From: Beutenbergia cavernae DSM 12333
GTDB taxonomy: Bacteria; Actinomycetota; Actinomycetes; Actinomycetales; Beutenbergiaceae
Length of the DNA: 64,000 nucleotides
Reading direction: 5' to 3'
Assembly: GCF_000023105.1 (NCBI RefSeq)
Contig: NC_012669.1
Location: 868,001-932,000, forward strand
Of the stretch, positions 52,338 to 61,140 are shown piece by piece (positions within the stretch are counted from its first letter, which is position 1; each line of letters opens with the position of its first letter). A program made the translations under genes and the position numbers. Under the pieces are notes generated by a model, which was not told the DNA's origin, made no database searches, and saw nothing but the letters and a program-made list of their open reading frames with translations.

Positions 52338-53051
52338 ATGGGCTGGGCGTGGGCGAGCGAGACGACCGTCACGGAGCTGCAGCTGCTGGGGCTCGCCTTC
52401 GTGCTGTGCTCGATCATCGGGCTGGAGCGGCAGTTCCACCAGAAGAGCGCGGGGCTGCGGACGCACACGCTCGTGGGGATGGGCGCCGCGGTGTTCACGC
52501 TGATCTCCGCGTACGGTTTCGCGCACGTCCTGGGCGCCGACGTCACGCTCGACCCGTCGCGGATCGCGGCGCAGATCGTCTCCGGCATCGGCTTCCTCGG
52601 GGCCGGCGTCATCTTCATGAGGCGGGACATCGTGCGCGGGCTCACGACGGCGGCGACGATCTGGGTCTCCGCCGCCGTGGGCATGGCGTGCGGGGCGGGG
52701 ATGCCGGTGCTCGCGATCGCCACCACGGGACTGCACCTGGCGGCGATCTTCGTGCTGGCGCCCATCGGCCGTGCGCTGCCGACGCCGGACCGGCGCCGCC
52801 TGGTCGCGGTCCGGTACCGCGACGGCGAGGGCGTGCTGCGCTCGGTGCTCGCGACCGCCACCGACATGGGCTTCCAGGCGTCGATCATCTCCACCTCCGT
52901 CGACGAGCAGCCGAGCGGCGCCCGGGTCGTGGCGATGACGGTGCGGTTCCGTGGCCGGACGCCGCTCCGCGATCTCGTGACGGCGCTCGCCGAGCTGTCC
53001 GGCGTCGTCGGCGTCCAGTCGCAGGACGACGAGACCGAGGACGACGACTGA
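52338..53051 (+). CDS. MgtC/SapB family membrane protein
   Basis: A 237-aa protein with about four membrane segments in the first 145 residues (LLGLAFVLCSIIGLERQFHQKSAGLRTHTLVGMGAAVF, then GIGFLGAGVIFMRRDIVRGLTTAATIWVSAAVGMACG). These are the MgtC/SapB signatures. A C-terminal ACT-like cytoplasmic domain (about 155-237) ends in an acidic tail. MgtC proteins help growth under low magnesium and modulate ATP synthase. The ATG at 52338 was chosen; a GTG at 52332 is also in frame. Confidence 0.9.
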   Translation: MGWAWASETTVTELQLLGLAFVLCSIIGLERQFHQKSAGLRTHTLVGMGAAVFTLISAYGFAHVLGADVTLDPSRIAAQIVSGIGFLGAGVIFMRRDIVRGLTTAATIWVSAAVGMACGAGMPVLAIATTGLHLAAIFVLAPIGRALPTPDRRRLVAVRYRDGEGVLRSVLATATDMGFQASIISTSVDEQPSGARVVAMTVRFRGRTPLRDLVTALAELSGVVGVQSQDDETEDDD

Positions 53052-53103
53052 CGTCAGGCCGAGGCGGGCCGGGTCGACCCGACCAGGCAGGACGGCGGAG
53101 CGC

Positions 53104-53535
53104 TCAGCTCTGCACGTACCCGACGAGCTGGTCGCGCTCGTCCTGCAGCTCGTCGAGCCGGTTCTTGACGACGTCCCCGATCGAGACGATGGCCTTCAGC
53201 CGCCCGTCGACGACGACGGGCAGGTGTCGGACCCGCAGGTCGGTCATCCGGCGGGCGAGCGACTCGATCTCGTCCTCGGGGACGCACGTCTCGACCTTCT
53301 CGGTCATGATGTCGGCGACCGGGCGCTGGAGCACGGCGGCGCCATCGACGTGCAGGTGCCGGACGACGTCGCGCTCGCTCACGATCCCCGAGACCGTCTC
53401 CCCGCCGTCGACCGAGACGACGAGCGCCCCGATCCGGCGGGAGTCCAGCTCGGCGACGAGCTCGGCGACCGTCGTCTCCGGCGACACCGTGAACACGTCC
53501 GCACCCTTGCGTCGGATCACGTCGGCGATGCGCAT
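53104..53535 (-). CDS. CBS-domain pair protein
   Basis: A 143-aa cytosolic protein made almost entirely of two CBS domains: VFTVSPETTVAELVAELDSRRIGALVVSVDGG with GIVSERDVVRHL, then VADIMTEKVETCVPEDEIESLARRMTDLRVRHLPVVVDGRLKAIVSIGDVVKNRL. Such pairs bind adenosine nucleotides or related ligands and act as energy or redox sensors. The ATG at 53535 was used. It is divergent from the LacI gene and converges on the MgtC gene. Confidence 0.9.
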   Translation of the reverse strand: MRIADVIRRKGADVFTVSPETTVAELVAELDSRRIGALVVSVDGGETVSGIVSERDVVRHLHVDGAAVLQRPVADIMTEKVETCVPEDEIESLARRMTDLRVRHLPVVVDGRLKAIVSIGDVVKNRLDELQDERDQLVGYVQS

Positions 53536-53592
53536 GATCCAGGATAGGACGGGTCGCAGCAGGAGTCGCCCCGAGCGCCCGTAGACTGCGGA

Positions 53593-53608
53593 CCTGACAC
53601 GAGACAGG
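53593..53608. promoter_or_regulatory. operator in front of the fructan LacI gene
   Basis: CCTGACACGAGACAGG matches the dyad at the fructan operon promoter (CCTGWCACGWGWCAGG) and abuts the ribosome site of the regulator. A TAGACT -10 box lies just upstream at 53582. Autorepression is inferred. Confidence 0.65.
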
Positions 53609-53617
53609 GGAGGCGTC

Positions 53618-54661
53618 GTGACGGCACACGGAGCGACCAGCGCCGACGTGGCGCGCCGTGCCGGCGTCTCGCGCACCGCCGTCTCGCTCGTCCTCAACGG
53701 CCGCGGCGAGGGCAACATCTCGGCCGAGAACATCGAGCGCATCCACGCGGCCGCGCGCGACCTCGGGTACCGGCGCAACTCGGCGGCGGTCAACCTGCGG
53801 CGCCGCTCCACCGCCACGATCGGCATCGTCACCGACGAGATCACCACGAGCCCGTTCGCGGGGCAGCTGCTCCAGGGCGCCCGCGAGGTCGCGTTCGACC
53901 GCGGCTACCTCACGATCGTCGCCGACTACGGGCTCGACGACGCGCGCGAGCGCGAGATGGTGCGGGCGCTGCGCGGGCGCCAGGTGGACGGGTTCGTGCA
54001 CGCGGCCATGTCGATGCGGGAGGTCGCGCCGGACCCGGAGATGGCCGAGCTGCCCACGGTGCTCGCGAACTGCTTCGCTCCCGGCGGGCCGGCCGGCGTC
54101 ATCGCAGACGAGGAGGACGGCGGCTACCTCGCGGCGCGGTGCGTGTTCGAGCGGGGGCACCGGCGCGTCGTCATGCTCGCCGGGCGCACCCCGCAGGAGG
54201 CGGAGTACATCCCGGCGACTGCCCGCCGGGTCGCCGGCTTCGAGCGCGCGGCGCGCGAGGCGGGCGCCGGTGAGGCCCGCGTCGTCGACGCCGGCTGGCA
54301 GATCGGGATCGGTGCCGAGCACGCGACGGCGCTGCTGAGCCTCCCGGAGCACGAGCGCCCGACGGCGTTCGTGTGCGCGCGGGACCGCGTCGCCGTCGGC
54401 GTCGTCCTCGCCGCGGCGCGGCTGGGGCTCCGCGTGCCCGAGGACGTGTCGGTGGTCGGGTACGACGACGAGTCCGAGGTCGCGGCCGTCATGTCGCCGC
54501 CGCTCACCACCGTCGATCTGCCCCACCGCCGGATCGGCGAGCGCGCGATGGAGCTGCTCCTGGACGCGCTCGCCGGTGACGCGCCGCTCCCGACGGCGGA
54601 CGTGCTCGTCGCGTGCGAGCTCGTCGTCAGGGAGTCGGTCGGCCCAGCTCCCACGCGGTGA
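53618..54661 (+). CDS. LacI-family regulator of the fructan/sucrose locus
   Basis: A 347-aa repressor. The helix-turn-helix is SADVARRAGVSRTAVSLVLNG and the hinge region is around NSAAVNLRRRSTA. The sensor domain begins IGIVTDEITTSPFAGQLLQG and ends VVGYDDESEVAAVMSPPLTTVDLP. The GTG start has GGGGAGG upstream, within a matching operator. Its 3' end overlaps the convergent GH32 gene by 35 bp. It probably represses the operon at 59149-54627 until a fructose-containing sugar binds. Confidence 0.9.
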   Translation: MTAHGATSADVARRAGVSRTAVSLVLNGRGEGNISAENIERIHAAARDLGYRRNSAAVNLRRRSTATIGIVTDEITTSPFAGQLLQGAREVAFDRGYLTIVADYGLDDAREREMVRALRGRQVDGFVHAAMSMREVAPDPEMAELPTVLANCFAPGGPAGVIADEEDGGYLAARCVFERGHRRVVMLAGRTPQEAEYIPATARRVAGFERAAREAGAGEARVVDAGWQIGIGAEHATALLSLPEHERPTAFVCARDRVAVGVVLAAARLGLRVPEDVSVVGYDDESEVAAVMSPPLTTVDLPHRRIGERAMELLLDALAGDAPLPTADVLVACELVVRESVGPAPTR

Positions 54662-55910
54662 GTCCGCCGGCGGCGCGCACCACCCAGGACTCGCCCGCTC
54701 GCGGGTAGGCGCGGACCGTGTGCGCGTCGCCGCCGGCGAACACCTCGACCACGGAACCGTCCACGAGCACCCGCGTGCCGCCGTCGTCGCCCCCACGCCA
54801 GATCTCGCGCTCGCCGTCGGGTCCGTCGAGCGAGACGACGACGCCGCCGCTCGCGGTGGCCTCCCACGCCGGCACGGTCAGGCGCACCTCGGGCACGGCC
54901 GTCGCCACCTCGGATCGCCGCAGGCCGGTCAGTTCCCGGGCGGGGGCGGACGTGACTCGGTCGCCGTCGAGGCCCAGCTCGCGCGGGAACGTCAGTGAGC
55001 CGGCCCAGCCGGCGGCGTCGATGTCGGCCTCGGTGGGGGCTCCCTCGCCGCGGCCCTCCCAGGTCCAGCCCCACAGGAGGACGCGGTCGCCGGCGTCGTA
55101 GGCCTGCGGGGCGTAGAAGTCGGGCCCGAGGTCGAGGTCGGCACCGGCGCGCGGCACGAACCGCGGGCGGCCCGAGTCGAGCACCAGGTCGCCGACGAAC
55201 GCCACGACGCCGCGCAGGTCGTGGTCGCCGCCCGAGTGCCAGCGCGAGACGACGAGCGCCCACGCGCCGTCCTCGCCGAGGCGCACCAGCGACGGGCACT
55301 CCCAGATCTCGGCAGGCGCCAGCGCGCGGACCACGGGGTCGGCACCGTCGAGCAGCGGGCCGAGCAGGCGCCAGTCGTCGAGGTCGGACGCGTCGTACAC
55401 GAGCACGAGCGGCGTGCCGTCGGTGCGGCCGGCGCCCTGGACGGCGTAGCGGCGTCCGTCGACGCGGAACAGGAACGGGTCGCGGACGTCGCGGATGCCC
55501 GGGTCCGCGGGCCGCGGGGCGACCATCCGCTCGTCGGCCACCCACCCGCCGTCGCCGTCGGGCCGCGCGAGCGCGATGCCGGCGTTCCCCGCCACGTCCG
55601 GTACCGCCGTGTACGCGAGCAGCGGGGCGCCGTCGTCGTCCGTCGTCGCCACGCCGCTCCACACGCCCGCCGCGTCGATCGCGCCGGGCCGGGGCCGCAG
55701 CGCCACGCCCTCGTCCCGCCACGTGAGCAGGTCGGCGGAGGTCGCGTGGCCCCAGCAGATCGCCTCGTGACGCGGGACGTCCGGGTTGTGCTGGTAGAAG
55801 ACGTGCCAGAGGCCGTCCCAGAACCCGATGCCGTTCGGGTCGTTGACCCAACCGCGCTCCGGGCGGACGTGCAGGTGCGGGAAGGGGTCCAGGGCGGTGG
55901 TGAGGGTCAC
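54627..55910 (-). CDS. GH32 beta-fructofuranosidase
   Basis: A 427-aa invertase/levanase/inulinase-family enzyme. The nucleophile motif is W-V-N-D-P-N-G (21-27, D24), the transition-state RDP is in IRDVRDPFLF and the acid/base Glu is in IWECPSL. A five-blade propeller is followed by a beta-sandwich domain (from about 320). No signal peptide is present, so it acts inside the cell on sucrose or short fructo-oligosaccharides brought in by the adjacent transporter. The GTG start overlaps the permease stop by 4 bp (GTGA). Its 3' end overlaps the LacI gene on the other strand. Confidence 0.95.
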   Translation of the reverse strand: MTLTTALDPFPHLHVRPERGWVNDPNGIGFWDGLWHVFYQHNPDVPRHEAICWGHATSADLLTWRDEGVALRPRPGAIDAAGVWSGVATTDDDGAPLLAYTAVPDVAGNAGIALARPDGDGGWVADERMVAPRPADPGIRDVRDPFLFRVDGRRYAVQGAGRTDGTPLVLVYDASDLDDWRLLGPLLDGADPVVRALAPAEIWECPSLVRLGEDGAWALVVSRWHSGGDHDLRGVVAFVGDLVLDSGRPRFVPRAGADLDLGPDFYAPQAYDAGDRVLLWGWTWEGRGEGAPTEADIDAAGWAGSLTFPRELGLDGDRVTSAPARELTGLRRSEVATAVPEVRLTVPAWEATASGGVVVSLDGPDGEREIWRGGDDGGTRVLVDGSVVEVFAGGDAHTVRAYPRAGESWVVRAAGGLTAWELGRPTP

Positions 55911-56794
55911 TTGCTGACTCCTGCGGTGAGGCCCGCGCGCAGCGGCCGCTGGCCGACCACGAACACGACGAGCGCGGGGATCATGGACAGGACGACGCCG
56001 GCGAGCACGACCGAGATCGAGCCGGTGCCGAGGTTCCCCTGGAGCGACACGAGGCCCAGGGGCAGCGTGTAGTTCTGCTCGCTGATCGAGAAGATGAGCG
56101 GGCGGAAGAACTCGTTCCAGTGGAAGTTGAACGCCAGGATGCCGACGATCGCCATCCCCGGCAGGGCGAGCGGTGCGTAGATCGAGCTGAACGTGCGCCA
56201 CACGCCGGCGCCGTCGATCGACGCGGCCTCGCCGAGCTCGAGCGGCAGCCCCAGGAAGTACTGCCGCATGAGGAACGTGCCGAACGCGGTCGGGATCGCC
56301 GGGAGGATGAGCGCCAGGAGCGTGTCCGACAGCCCGATCCCGCGGATCAGCATGAAGATCGGCACGATCGTCACCTGGACCGGGACCATCATCGTGGCGA
56401 GCACCAGGGCGAACCAGAGGCCGCGGCCCCTGAACTCCAGGCGTGCGAACGCGTAGCCCGCGAGCGCCGCCGTCAGCATCTGCCCGACGGCGATCACGCC
56501 CGTGACGAGAGCGGAGTTCAGCGTCAGCAGGCCCATGTTGACCTGCTGGAAGACCTGGGCGTACGGCGAGAAGTCCGGGTCGGTCGGGATGAACTGCGGC
56601 GGCAGCGTGAACGACTCGGCGGGGCTGCGCAGCGACGTGGAGATCGTCCAGACGACCGGGCCGAGCGTCAGCGCGGCGGCCACGAGGAGGATGACGACGC
56701 GGGTCGCGCCCGACGGCGTCGGGAGCGCGCGACGGCGTGTGCGCGGTGCGGTGGCGCGCGGAGCGGGCGCCGTGCGGAGTGCGGTGGCGGTCAT
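55907..56794 (-). CDS. sugar ABC transporter permease, MalG type
   Basis: A 295-aa permease. Membrane segments begin VVILLVAAALTLGPVVWTISTSL. The EAA loop is LELGEAASIDGAGVWRTFSSIYAPL and the C-terminus is GQRPLRAGLTAGVSK. It pairs with the MalF gene 10 bp upstream and is coupled to the GH32 gene. No ATPase is encoded in the operon. The N-terminal 30 residues are Arg- and Pro-rich. Confidence 0.9.
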   Translation of the reverse strand: MTATALRTAPAPRATAPRTRRRALPTPSGATRVVILLVAAALTLGPVVWTISTSLRSPAESFTLPPQFIPTDPDFSPYAQVFQQVNMGLLTLNSALVTGVIAVGQMLTAALAGYAFARLEFRGRGLWFALVLATMMVPVQVTIVPIFMLIRGIGLSDTLLALILPAIPTAFGTFLMRQYFLGLPLELGEAASIDGAGVWRTFSSIYAPLALPGMAIVGILAFNFHWNEFFRPLIFSISEQNYTLPLGLVSLQGNLGTGSISVVLAGVVLSMIPALVVFVVGQRPLRAGLTAGVSK

Positions 56795-56804
56795 CGCTGG
56801 CCCC

Positions 56805-57755
56805 TCACTGGTAGAAGACGAATCGTCGTGACAGGCGGAACTGCAGCGCCGTGACGCCCATGATCAGCGCCATGAGGACGACGCCGACGGCGCTCGCCCG
56901 GCCGAACTCGAGCTGCCGGAACGCCGACTCGTAGATGACCATGACGGCGGTGCGTGTCGAGTCGCCCGGGCCGCCGCGGGTGAGGACCCAGGGCTGGTCG
57001 AAGATCTGCAGCGCCGAGATGACGCTCATCACGCAGGCTACGAGCATCGTGGGGGAGACGAGCGGGAGCGTGATGGTGCGGAACTGCCGCCACCCCGTGG
57101 CGCCGTCGATCGCGCTGGCCTCGTACACGTCGTTCGGGATGGCGGCGAGCCCGCCGACGAACAGCAGGAACGTGAACCCGAACTGCTGCCACACGTAGAC
57201 GAGCACGACGACGGCGGCGGACCAGCCGCTGGTCAGCCACGCCACGCCCGGCAGGCCGACGAGCGAGAGGAACCAGTTCACGACACCGAAGTCCTCGTTG
57301 AACAGGTACCGCATGACGATGGAGACGCTCGCGGCGGAGAGGATGAGCGGGAAGAAGAACACCGAGCGGAAGAACGTCCGCAGCCAGCTCGGCATCCGCT
57401 GGGCCACGAGCACGGCGAGACCGAGGGAGACGGCGATCTGCAGCGTCACGGCCACGACGACGAACGCGATCGTGTTGAGGAACGAACGCCGCACGGTGGG
57501 GTCGACGGCGACGTCGGCGAAGTTGTCGAGGCCGGCGAACTCGGGGTTCGTGATGATGTCCCAGCGGAAGAACGCCAGGCCGATCGACGCGATGATCGGC
57601 AGCAGAGTGAAGACGCCGATGCCGATGATCGTCGGCGCGAGGAACAGCGTGACGACGAGGCGTCGCTTCCACGCGGGCCCCTGCGCGGTGCCGTGCGTGG
57701 TGGGCGGGGTCGTCGTCGCCGCGTCGCGGGCGGTGGGCAGTGCCGCGGTGGTCAT
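56805..57755 (-). CDS. sugar ABC transporter permease, MalF type
   Basis: A 316-aa membrane subunit with six membrane segments, the first at LVVTLFLAPTIIGIGVFTLLPII. The EAA loop reads VYEASAIDGATGWRQFRTITLPLV. The C-terminus ends RLSRRFVFYQ. The ATG at 57755 overlaps the binding-protein stop by 4 bp (ATGA). With the MalG partner it should import a fructose-containing oligosaccharide, judged from the GH32 neighbour. Confidence 0.92.
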   Translation of the reverse strand: MTTAALPTARDAATTTPPTTHGTAQGPAWKRRLVVTLFLAPTIIGIGVFTLLPIIASIGLAFFRWDIITNPEFAGLDNFADVAVDPTVRRSFLNTIAFVVVAVTLQIAVSLGLAVLVAQRMPSWLRTFFRSVFFFPLILSAASVSIVMRYLFNEDFGVVNWFLSLVGLPGVAWLTSGWSAAVVVLVYVWQQFGFTFLLFVGGLAAIPNDVYEASAIDGATGWRQFRTITLPLVSPTMLVACVMSVISALQIFDQPWVLTRGGPGDSTRTAVMVIYESAFRQLEFGRASAVGVVLMALIMGVTALQFRLSRRFVFYQ

Positions 57756-59149
57756 GCCGTCCTCCCGAGGGCCTGGGTGAGGTCGCGTTGCAGGTTGGCC
57801 AGGGCGCGCGGGACGCCGGAGGCGCTGCCGCCCACGGCGGCGGAGATGTTCTTGATGAGCGCGGTCTCGACGGCGGCCTGCTGGGGCGGTGCCGGGATCG
57901 GGCCGGTCGTGGGGAACCGGTCGAGGGTGTCGTAGAAGACCTCCCAGTGCCGCGGGCCCTTCCCGGCGTACCGCGCCTCGTTGACCATCGAGCGCCTGGT
58001 GGGCGTGGTCGACGGGAGCGGGTAGGCGAGCTCCATGCCGTCGCGGGACGCCGTGAACTTGATCCACTCCCACGCCTCGTCCTTGCGCGGCGAGGTCGAC
58101 ATGATCGCGTACCCGGCGGCGCCGAACTGGTGCCGCTGCGTCCGCCAGCGCGGGAAGAACTGGACGTCGAACTCGTCCTCGGCCATCCCTGCCTCGTTGA
58201 GGCCCTGCACCCAGTAGCCGCCCGCCGGCGTCGTCCCGATCCGACCTGACGCGAACAGGCCCACCAGCGCGCCGCCGCCGCCCTCCTCGGGCCGGGTGCC
58301 GAGCCCGTCGGCCACGAGCTCGCGGAGGAACTCGACGGACTCCTCGACGCGCGGGTCGTCGGCGTTCGGCTCGAGCCACCGATAGCCGCCGCTGCGCTGC
58401 TCGCCGGGGTAGAAGCGGTCCCAGAACCACGTGCCGCCGCCGGCCTTCGTCTCGGCGAGGAAGCTCGTGTCGTTGACGTAGAGCCACGGCACGAGGCCGC
58501 CGAAGAGGCGGTTCGTCCAGAAGTACGGCACGAAGTCGGCGGCGTTCGCGGAGCGCATCGCGCGGAGCGTGGTCACGAAGTCGTCGTGGGTCCAGTCGTC
58601 GGCCGGGCGGTCGAGCCCGGCGAGCTCGAGCGCGCCGACGTTGTAGTACATGTTCGCCGCGTTGAAGTCGGTCGGGAGCTGGAACAGGCTCCCCTCGTAC
58701 ATGAACGCCTCGAGCAGCGTGGGGTGGACGTCGTCGAAGTACTCCTGCAGCTCGGCGGCGTCACGCAGCACGTAGTCGTCGAGCGGCTCGGCCATGAGCG
58801 ACGCGAACAGCTGCGTGCCCTCCGTGGCCACGTTGACGAGGTCGGGCGGGGTGCCGGCCGCGATCATCGTGAGGATCTTCGAGAAGAAGTCGCCCCAGTC
58901 GTTGCCCTGGATGCCCTGGACCCGCACCGGGATGTCGGGGTGGATCTCGTTGAAGGCCGCGACGAGATCCTGGCGGGCGGCCGCGTCCTGCGACGTCCCG
59001 AGGATGGCGATCGTGAGGACGTCCTCGCCGCGACCGGGGATGTCGCGGCCGGTCAGGCGTGGCCAGGCCAGCCCGAGTCCGGTGAGCCCGGCGGCTCCGA
59101 GGGTGCCGAGCGCGGCACGGCGCGTGATCTCTGCGCTGAGGGGCGGCAT
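57752..59149 (-). CDS. sugar-binding protein of the fructan/sucrose transporter, lacks a lipobox
   Basis: A 465-aa family 1 solute-binding protein. Twin arginines (ITRRAALGTLGAAG) precede a hydrophobic stretch ending GLGLAWPRL, but there is no cysteine where the lipobox should be. The other two binding proteins here have one. It may be held by an uncleaved Tat anchor, or be released after signal peptidase cleavage. The mature part has VLTIAILGTSQDAAARQD and LPTDFNAANMYYNVGAL. The ATG at 59149 has AAGGAG upstream; the frame start at 59170 falls inside the operator. Confidence 0.88.
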   Translation of the reverse strand: MPPLSAEITRRAALGTLGAAGLTGLGLAWPRLTGRDIPGRGEDVLTIAILGTSQDAAARQDLVAAFNEIHPDIPVRVQGIQGNDWGDFFSKILTMIAAGTPPDLVNVATEGTQLFASLMAEPLDDYVLRDAAELQEYFDDVHPTLLEAFMYEGSLFQLPTDFNAANMYYNVGALELAGLDRPADDWTHDDFVTTLRAMRSANAADFVPYFWTNRLFGGLVPWLYVNDTSFLAETKAGGGTWFWDRFYPGEQRSGGYRWLEPNADDPRVEESVEFLRELVADGLGTRPEEGGGGALVGLFASGRIGTTPAGGYWVQGLNEAGMAEDEFDVQFFPRWRTQRHQFGAAGYAIMSTSPRKDEAWEWIKFTASRDGMELAYPLPSTTPTRRSMVNEARYAGKGPRHWEVFYDTLDRFPTTGPIPAPPQQAAVETALIKNISAAVGGSASGVPRALANLQRDLTQALGRTA

Positions 59150-59161
59150 CGTTGCTCCTTG

Positions 59162-59193
59162 ACCTGTCACGTGTCAGGTAACACGTGACAGGT
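59162..59193. promoter_or_regulatory. double LacI-type operator upstream of the fructan operon
   Basis: Perfect 13-nt inverted arms (ACCTGTCACGTGT and its complement) are separated by 6 nt. Read another way, two overlapping 16-bp dyads centred on CACGTG sit side by side: 59163-59178 and 59177-59192. The site is 13 bp before the binding-protein ATG, so a bound repressor would block transcription. Confidence 0.8.
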
Positions 59194-59304
59194 AGCATGG
59201 ACCCTCGGTCCGGATGTGTCAATGCACCGCCGCGCGACGCCGTCGGACGCGGTGGGTTCCAGGCGTGCGGAGCGGTGGCTGCGGGACTCGCCGACAGCCC
59301 GCCG

Positions 59305-59952
59305 TCAGTGGACGAGCGTCTCCGCCGGGCAGGCCCCGAGGAGCTCGCGGGCGTCCTGGGTGGAGCCGTCGAGCACCGGGTCCACGTAGTCCGCGAGGAA
59401 GACGCGGTCGTAGTCCGGGAACGACGCGACGTACGACGTCGAGCTGAACGAGCGGAGGACGCCGACCGCGTTCGCGGCGCCGGCGACATCGCCGGCCTCC
59501 GCCCGCTGCACGGCCGTCGACAGCCAGGCACACCGCCAGTCGATCGCCATCAGCGAGGCGAAGAAGCCGTCCTCGTACCACAACAGCTCCGGGTAGGAGT
59601 CCTCGGACGCGACGAGCGTGCCGGTCTCCAGCGCGAGGATCTGGTCGTCGAGGCTCTGGAAGGACTCGAGGTTGCCCCACGCCGCGCCCGGGGGGAGCTG
59701 GAGGACCGTCGCGGCCTCGGCGCGCTCGGCGTCCTGCCGGGCGGTGAGCTCGGCGCGGTTGTCCTCGAGGTCGGCGATCCACTCCAGCGACAGCGCGTCG
59801 GGCGAGGACGGCGTCGCGTCCTGTGCGGGGGTGGGCGTGGGCGACGGCGGCGAGCCGGCACCGGGCTCCACGGTCGCCGTGCCCTGGGAACACGAGGCGA
59901 GCACCAGGACGGCGAGCGCCGCTGCGGCGGCGGCGAGCGCGCGTCGGGCCAT
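59305..59952 (-). CDS. predicted lipoprotein, function unknown
   Basis: A 215-aa protein. An N-terminal signal (ALAAAAAALAVLVLASC) ends in the lipobox LASC, so it should be lipid-anchored outside the membrane. A Pro/Thr/Ser-rich spacer of about 30 residues follows. The rest is mostly helical and acidic, including EWIADLEDNRAELTARQDAERAEA. Two late cysteines (WRCAW and GACPAE) could form a disulfide. I recognise no family. It is followed by the fructan-operon promoter region and may be unrelated to that operon. Confidence 0.75.
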   Translation of the reverse strand: MARRALAAAAAALAVLVLASCSQGTATVEPGAGSPPSPTPTPAQDATPSSPDALSLEWIADLEDNRAELTARQDAERAEAATVLQLPPGAAWGNLESFQSLDDQILALETGTLVASEDSYPELLWYEDGFFASLMAIDWRCAWLSTAVQRAEAGDVAGAANAVGVLRSFSSTSYVASFPDYDRVFLADYVDPVLDGSTQDARELLGACPAETLVH

Positions 59953-60105
59953 CGGATCCCCTCCCTGCCGAGCGCTCCGGTGCGCCCCCGCGATGTGGTC
60001 CGCTCGTCGCGTGCGATTCCTGCGGCGCGGGCGAGACGTACTCCTGCGTGGAGGTTAGCCCCTGGAGCGGCAGCTGGTGCCCGGTTCAGCAGGACGGAGC
60101 GGGTG

Positions 60106-61035
60106 TCAGCCAGGCGCGCGCAGGCGCGCCAGCTCGGCGGCGACGTTGGCCCGGGCCGGCGCCTCCCAGCGAGCCCGCGCCGTCGTCGTCGCGTACAGGT
60201 GGTCGCGGCCGAGCAGCGACTCGAGGATCTGCGCCCGCCCGCGCCGGAAGGCCTCGTCCGGCACGTGCGCATACTCCGTGCGGACGTCGCGGGCGTACGC
60301 CGCGTAGCGCTCCGACGGCGCCGCGAGGATCGCAAGATCGGCGTCGCACAGGAGGGACCCGGCGACGTCGCCCGGGCGCACGGTGTGCGTGGTCGTGAGC
60401 AGGACCAGGCGGACGACGTCGTCGACCTCCTCCGCGGGCAGGAGCGGCCCGAGAAGTCCCCGGGCGAGGGCCGCCGACGACTCCTCGTCCGAGGTCGCCG
60501 TGGCGTCGGCCTCGCTCGCCCCAGCGGCGGACGGCGTCCCGGCGTCATACACGGCGTCGTGGAACCACGCCGCGAGCAGCGCGCGGCGCCACGCCGGCGG
60601 CGGCGCGTCCTCCGCGCGGGCGAGGTCCTCGACGCCGTCGAGCACGGCGGCGAGGTGCCGGACGTCGTGGTAGGCCCGGTGGGTCTGCGACCAGCGAGCG
60701 ATCAGGTCGACGCCGACCTCCGGCGCCTGCGGGACGAGCGCCTCCCAGCGCGCGGGGAGCCTCGTGCGCGCCCGTCGCTCCCGCGCCGTGACCCGCAGCC
60801 CGCTCCGGCGCAGGCGCCGCACGAGCTCGCCCGAGGACACGGGCTGGGCGCCGCCGAGGACGAGGTCGTCGTACCGCTCGGCGGGCACGTCGTAGTGGTC
60901 GAGGTCGAAGGCGCGGTCCCGGATGCCGTGCCGCCGCGCGAACGCGTGGAGCTCCGCCACCGAGCTGTCGGACACGACGTGCGACCAGTGCGTCCCGTGG
61001 GCAGGCCAGCGCGGCGGATCGATGAGCACGGCCAC
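60106..61035 (-). CDS. DUF4031 domain fused to an HD-type phosphohydrolase-like domain
   Basis: A 309-aa protein. Residues 1-85 match DUF4031: LIDPPRWPAHGTHWSHVVSDSSVAELHAFA with RAFDLDHYDVPAERYDDLV. From about 110 the sequence resembles HD-domain metal phosphohydrolases: YHDVRHLAAVL, AAWFHDAVYD with the HD pair, and TTTHTV and CDADLAIL as further ligand positions. The substrate is unknown. I used the GTG at 61035 because it gives the MAVLIDPPRW start typical of DUF4031; an ATG at 61053 is also in frame. Confidence 0.82.
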   Translation of the reverse strand: MAVLIDPPRWPAHGTHWSHVVSDSSVAELHAFARRHGIRDRAFDLDHYDVPAERYDDLVLGGAQPVSSGELVRRLRRSGLRVTARERRARTRLPARWEALVPQAPEVGVDLIARWSQTHRAYHDVRHLAAVLDGVEDLARAEDAPPPAWRRALLAAWFHDAVYDAGTPSAAGASEADATATSDEESSAALARGLLGPLLPAEEVDDVVRLVLLTTTHTVRPGDVAGSLLCDADLAILAAPSERYAAYARDVRTEYAHVPDEAFRRGRAQILESLLGRDHLYATTTARARWEAPARANVAAELARLRAPG

Positions 61036-61140
61036 GCTCACGAGCGTACGCACCCACCGGCGTCCTGGGCGTCGGAACGCCGCCGTCCGGCCGCGACGCG
61101 CGGGAGGAATGCGACCCGCCGCCGCCGGGTTGGCACCGAC

